64,000 bases of DNA, from assembly GCA_023435745.1 (NCBI GenBank), contig JAEZMD010000007.1, forward strand, positions 62,001 through 126,000, written 5' to 3'. Made by a program: the position numbers and the translations under genes. The notes under the pieces were generated by a model that worked only from the letters and a program-made list of their open reading frames with translations, was not told the origin of the DNA and made no database searches. This DNA comes from Bacillota bacterium (lineage in GTDB: Bacteria > Bacillota > Clostridia > Acetivibrionales > DTU013). Below are positions 60,842-64,000 of the stretch, one piece after another. Numbering within the stretch: position 1 is the first letter of the stretch; each line of letters starts with the position of its first letter.

Positions 60842-61834
60842 CTAAAGTGTTTCACCCTCAATAAACTCATAATCGTTAAGTTGATTCATTACCGCTTCAC
60901 TGCCCTGTATCAGATCGTATAAAACACTGAACAATTTGTATCCCATGTTTTTTTCATTATAATCTACCGTTGCTAGTCTGGGTGAAATATATTGCAGCAT
61001 ATCAATATTGTCAAATCCCATTACTCCTAGCTGATCAGGAATTCTTATACCGTTTTTACTGCAGGTTTCCATCACTCCCAACGCATATGTGTCATTATTA
61101 CAAAGAATAGCTGTCTTCATATTTTTTGATTTTTCTATTATAAAAGGTATATCTATCTTTTTACTTTCCAGAATAATTGGCTCTTTTTGAACACCTGTCT
61201 TCTTTATTCCATCCAGATATCCCAATAAACGCTGCTCGAGAGAGTATACATTTAACCCTGCCTTTCTTTTCGATGTAATATTTACAGTGTTGAAGATGAT
61301 CTGCTGATATCCTTTATCTACCATCCTGCATGTTGCTTTACACATGATCTCCCGCTCATTAACACCAATATATACAAAATCGTCGGATATCTTGTTATAT
61401 ATAGTAATTACAGGTACATTAAGACCTTTTAACTGTGCAATGTATTCAGAACCCTGTCCGACTGGAAAAATGATCAAGCCATCCACTTTACGACTTGCAA
61501 GATACTGGATGCCATCCAATTCCTTCTTCAAATCCCCATGTGTAAGTATTAATGTTATAAAATACTCCTTTTCTTTAGCTGCAGCTTCAACTATATCAAC
61601 CAATTCGGCAAAAAAATTATTCTGCAGATCAAAACAAATAATACCAATTGTCATCGTTTTCCCGGTTGCAAGACTCTGTGCAACCCTGTTTGGTTTATAT
61701 CTCAACTCATTAGCTACCTGAAGTATCCTCTGCTTAGTAGCTTCATTTATTCCCTTCCTGCTATTTAAGGCACGGTCAACAGAACCTTCGGACACATTGC
61801 ATGCCCTGGCAATATCTTTAATCGTAGCAGACAA
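60842..61834 (-). CDS. LacI-family transcriptional regulator (2)
   Basis: The 330-residue protein has the helix-turn-helix TIKDIARACNVSEGSVDRAL, hinge YKPNRVAQSLATGKT and a ribose-binding-like effector domain. The start is TTG at 61834 after GGAGG; no ATG is close. The recognition helix (SEGSVDRALN) is of the LacI subgroup that reads GTGTGCGCACAC-like sites. Three such sites are present: one in its own promoter and two at the GH51 promoter. It is therefore the likely repressor of the GH51-ABC-DhaKL operon and of itself. Confidence 0.93.
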   Translation of the reverse strand: MSATIKDIARACNVSEGSVDRALNSRKGINEATKQRILQVANELRYKPNRVAQSLATGKTMTIGIICFDLQNNFFAELVDIVEAAAKEKEYFITLILTHGDLKKELDGIQYLASRKVDGLIIFPVGQGSEYIAQLKGLNVPVITIYNKISDDFVYIGVNEREIMCKATCRMVDKGYQQIIFNTVNITSKRKAGLNVYSLEQRLLGYLDGIKKTGVQKEPIILESKKIDIPFIIEKSKNMKTAILCNNDTYALGVMETCSKNGIRIPDQLGVMGFDNIDMLQYISPRLATVDYNEKNMGYKLFSVLYDLIQGSEAVMNQLNDYEFIEGETL

Positions 61835-61889
61835 CTAATACTTTCCTCCTCTTTTAACCGGGTAATTTTATTTGGATAGTTTACATATT

Positions 61890-61901
61890 GTGTGCGCACA
61901 C
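61890..61901. promoter_or_regulatory. LacI-family operator GTGTGCGCACAC (lacI autoregulatory site)
   Basis: A perfect 12-base palindrome starts four bases downstream of the -10 element of the lacI promoter. It is the same sequence as the site at 58990-59001. Confidence 0.8.
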
Positions 61902-61905
61902 GTAA

Positions 61906-61934
61906 ATGATATTACAGAAATATTAGCTTGTCAA
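61906..61934 (-). promoter_or_regulatory. sigma-A promoter of lacI (2)-lctP
   Basis: Minus-strand TTGACA (61929-61934) and TATCAT (61906-61911) are 17 bases apart. The operator directly follows. The promoter lies within the second copy of a duplicated sequence that also covers the ilvB stop codon. Confidence 0.78.
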
Positions 61935-62007
61935 GTACAATTTTACACTACCTTCTAACCAAAATCAGAAACACTTGACAGTATAATTTTGCATTAACTT
62001 CTAATCA
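61927..62007. repeat. imperfect direct repeat across the ilvB 3' end
   Basis: On the minus strand TTAGAAG.TA.TG.AAAATT.TAC...CAAG occurs twice, about 47 bases apart: once over the ilvB stop codon (about 61974-62006) and once at the lacI promoter (about 61928-61959). About 25 of 31 positions agree. It probably reflects a local duplication that placed ilvB-end sequence at the lacI promoter. Confidence 0.5.
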
Positions 62008-63671
62008 TCAATCAGTTCATCGATCGGTGCTCCGGGTGGAACAATCGGGAAAACCATATCATCCATACCAATCTCAAAGTTAATCAGAACAGGTCTGTCA
62101 GTTGAAGCCAGAGCCCTTTTAATTGCAGGATCCACTTCATCGGCCGACCGCACGTTGATCCCGACTGCGCCAAACGCCTGAGCCAACGCCACAAAGTCAG
62201 TGCCCCTGTCTATTGTCGTTGCAGAATGCCTGCCTCCGTAAAACAGTGTCTGCCACTGCCTGACCATACCCAGCACATGATTGTTCAAAATTGCAATGAT
62301 CACAGGCAGCTTGTATTCGACAGCCGTGGCAAGCTCGGTGCAGTTCATTCTAAAGCTGCCGTCTCCGGCAATATTGATCACTTTCTTTTCCGGTCTTCCG
62401 ATCTGTGCTCCAATGCATGCGCCAAGTCCATAGCCCATCGTACCCAGTCCTCCCGACGAGATAAACTGTCTTGGTCTGGTGTATTTATAGAACTGAGCAG
62501 CCCAGAGCTGATTCTGTCCTACCTCGGTGGTGATCAGCGCCTCGCCTCCCGTTAATTCATATAGTCTTTCAACAATGAAGTGCGGCTTGAGCGAGCTGTC
62601 CTGATCATACTTCAGAGGGTACTGCTCCTTCCATCCCGCTATTTTATCATTCCACTCAGAGCTCTGCCGTAGCTCGAGCCTTTCTGTGAGTTCGCGGAGT
62701 ATTTCCCTCACATTTCCAATCAATGGATAATGAACGTTGATATTCTTTCCGATCTCGGCGGGATCGATATCTATATGCATGATTTTCGCATCAGGCGCAA
62801 ATCTGTTGACATTACTGATTACCCGGTCGCTGAATCTCGCACCGATGGCAATGAAAAGATCCGACTCTGAAACCGCCATATTTGAAGTTCTGCTGCCATG
62901 CATGCCCACCAGACCGGTAAACATCTCATGAGTGCCCGGGAATGAACCCAGCCCCATCAAAGTGGTTGCAACAGGGATTTTAGCCTTCTCAGCCAGCGCC
63001 AGCATCTCCGCATCGGCACGTGCAATGGAAACACCGCCGCCGGACAGTATAATCGGCCGCTTTGCAGCACGAATGATGGCTGCAGCTTCGTTCAATGCCC
63101 CCGGCGTTACGCCAATGGGCGGATATTCGATATCTTCCGGCTTTACCGGTTCATATTCAGTAACAGCTGCAGTGACATCCTTGCAGATATCGATCAGCAC
63201 CGGCCCAGGACGGCCGCTTGCTGCTATTCTGAACGCATCGCGGACTATTCCCGCCAGTTTCGTTACGTCCTTGACAATATAATTGTGTTTTGTCACAGGC
63301 ATCGTTATCCCGGTGATATCGACCTCCTGGAAGGAATCCTTCCCCAGGAGCGCCGTAGATACCTGTCCCGTGATGGCAACCATGGGCACGGAGTCCATAT
63401 AGGCCGTTGCTATGCCGGTAACCAGATTGGTTGCACCGGGACCGGAGGTGGCAATACACACACCGGTTTTCCCGGTAGCGCGGGCATATCCGTCCGCGGC
63501 ATGAGACGCACCCTGTTCATGTGACGTCAGGATATGCCTGATCTCCTTTTGAGCCGTATACAGCGCATCATATATGTTGAGCACAGCACCTCCCGGAAAT
63601 CCGAAGACCGTGTCGACCCCTTGCTCTTTCAAACACTCTACCAATATTTCAGAACCTGTTAATTTCATCAT
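62001..63671 (-). CDS. ilvB: acetolactate synthase large subunit
   Basis: The 556-residue thiamine-diphosphate enzyme has catalytic Glu in LTSHEQGASHAADGYARATG near 50. The FAD-binding middle domain follows, and the TPP motif GDGSFRMNCTELATAVEY ends in NN. It condenses pyruvate (or pyruvate with 2-oxobutyrate) in branched-chain amino acid synthesis. GGAGG precedes two adjacent ATG codons (63671, 63668). It follows ilvD. The regulatory subunit ilvN is not downstream, where a lacI gene begins, so it must be elsewhere. Confidence 0.95.
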   Translation of the reverse strand: MMKLTGSEILVECLKEQGVDTVFGFPGGAVLNIYDALYTAQKEIRHILTSHEQGASHAADGYARATGKTGVCIATSGPGATNLVTGIATAYMDSVPMVAITGQVSTALLGKDSFQEVDITGITMPVTKHNYIVKDVTKLAGIVRDAFRIAASGRPGPVLIDICKDVTAAVTEYEPVKPEDIEYPPIGVTPGALNEAAAIIRAAKRPIILSGGGVSIARADAEMLALAEKAKIPVATTLMGLGSFPGTHEMFTGLVGMHGSRTSNMAVSESDLFIAIGARFSDRVISNVNRFAPDAKIMHIDIDPAEIGKNINVHYPLIGNVREILRELTERLELRQSSEWNDKIAGWKEQYPLKYDQDSSLKPHFIVERLYELTGGEALITTEVGQNQLWAAQFYKYTRPRQFISSGGLGTMGYGLGACIGAQIGRPEKKVINIAGDGSFRMNCTELATAVEYKLPVIIAILNNHVLGMVRQWQTLFYGGRHSATTIDRGTDFVALAQAFGAVGINVRSADEVDPAIKRALASTDRPVLINFEIGMDDMVFPIVPPGAPIDELIDD

Positions 63672-63687
63672 TAATCCTCCATCCGAC

Positions 63688-64000
63688 CTACTTCAGTACT
63701 GCTCCTGTGCTGGCTGAAGTCACCAGCCTTGCGTACCTGCCCAGATAGCCTGTGGTGTTTCTGGGTGTCGGGGCTTTCCAGAGCGTCATCCTGTTCTTCA
63801 GTTCTTCGTCTGAAACTTCCGCATTCAGCTTTCCATCAGGGATATTGATGCAAATCATGTCGCCCTCGCGTACTGCCGCGATCATTCCGCCCTCCATCGC
63901 CTCGGGAGAAACATGTCCTATACTTGCGCCCCTGGATGCGCCGGAAAATCTGCCGTCCGTGATTAAAGCCACGTCCTTGTCCAATCCCATGCCTGCGATT
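63688..64000 (-). CDS. ilvD: dihydroxy-acid dehydratase, C-terminal fragment
   Basis: The reading frame is open to the right edge and ends at 63688. The visible 103 residues begin IAGMGLDKDVALITDGRFSG and then ASRGASIGHVSPEA, the conserved end region of IlvD (a [2Fe-2S] or [4Fe-4S] enzyme that forms 2-oxo acids in valine and isoleucine synthesis). It is 16 bases from ilvB, so the two are co-transcribed. The N-terminal iron-sulfur cysteines are outside the window. Confidence 0.95.
   Translation of the reverse strand, partial: IAGMGLDKDVALITDGRFSGASRGASIGHVSPEAMEGGMIAAVREGDMICINIPDGKLNAEVSDEELKNRMTLWKAPTPRNTTGYLGRYARLVTSASTGAVLK

Noticed and set aside
129..64000. tRNA, rRNA, insertion sequences, CRISPR arrays, replication origin
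   Set aside because: Looked for in all gene-free stretches; no cloverleaf, transposase, repeat-spacer array or DnaA-box cluster was seen.

Overview
The window is 64 kb of one bacterial chromosome in which every supported gene lies on the minus strand. The gene families, Shine-Dalgarno sequences, sigma-A promoters and moderate GC point to an anaerobic member of the Clostridia that uses plant polysaccharides. The evidence is the rpmG-secE-nusG-rplKAJL-rpoBC-L7Ae-rpsL-rpsG-fusA-tuf order, a flavodiiron protein, intracellular arabinofuranosidases with sugar ABC transporters, and LacI/GntR regulators. Genus and species cannot be read from the sequence.

Layout in coordinate order, with transcription running right to left. 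1-128 is the start of lon with a consensus promoter, preceded by an imperfect inverted-repeat element (252-443). 456-9730 is a small-TM-protein / MoxR ATPase / DUF58 / DUF4129-like membrane protein operon. It is split by an AT-richer two-gene insert (3125-8500): a DNA methylase-helicase fusion related to type I restriction subunits, and a Schlafen-AlbA/ATPase/winged-helix protein. 9856-11055 is a flavodiiron protein. 11196-27248 is the translation and transcription super-cluster, with an L10 leader, a terminator between rplL and rpoB, and a long structured rpoB leader. Several of these genes use UUG or GUG starts.

27517-49327 is a large carbohydrate locus: GntR regulator, split transketolase, a 3-hydroxyisobutyrate-dehydrogenase-family reductase, a LacI regulator, two SDRs, five VOC proteins, a CUT1 ABC transporter, GH51 and GH1 glycosidases, a DeoC-type aldolase, three zinc alcohol dehydrogenases, a glycerol-kinase-like FGGY kinase and an arabinose-isomerase-family protein. 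49556-61834 is a second sugar locus: LacI regulator, LctP permease, GH51, a CUT1 ABC transporter, a fucose/arabinose-isomerase-family protein, DhaK, DhaL, an RpiB paralogue and a triosephosphate-isomerase paralogue. 62001-64000 holds ilvB and the end of ilvD.

The two sugar loci have parallel designs. A LacI repressor has recognisable palindromic operators, a lipoprotein binding protein is separated from its permeases by a strong hairpin, no ATPase subunit is encoded, an intracellular GH51 enzyme is present, and an unusual isomerase/kinase/carbon-carbon-bond enzyme set replaces araBAD. The DhaK-DhaL-TIM-RpiB set resembles the known tetrulose (erythrulose) phosphate routes. The RpiB paralogue lacks the histidines linked to furanose ring opening, which fits a four-carbon substrate. 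The strongest candidates for undescribed biology are this pentose/tetrose pathway, the methylase-helicase fusion pair, and the rpoB leader RNA.
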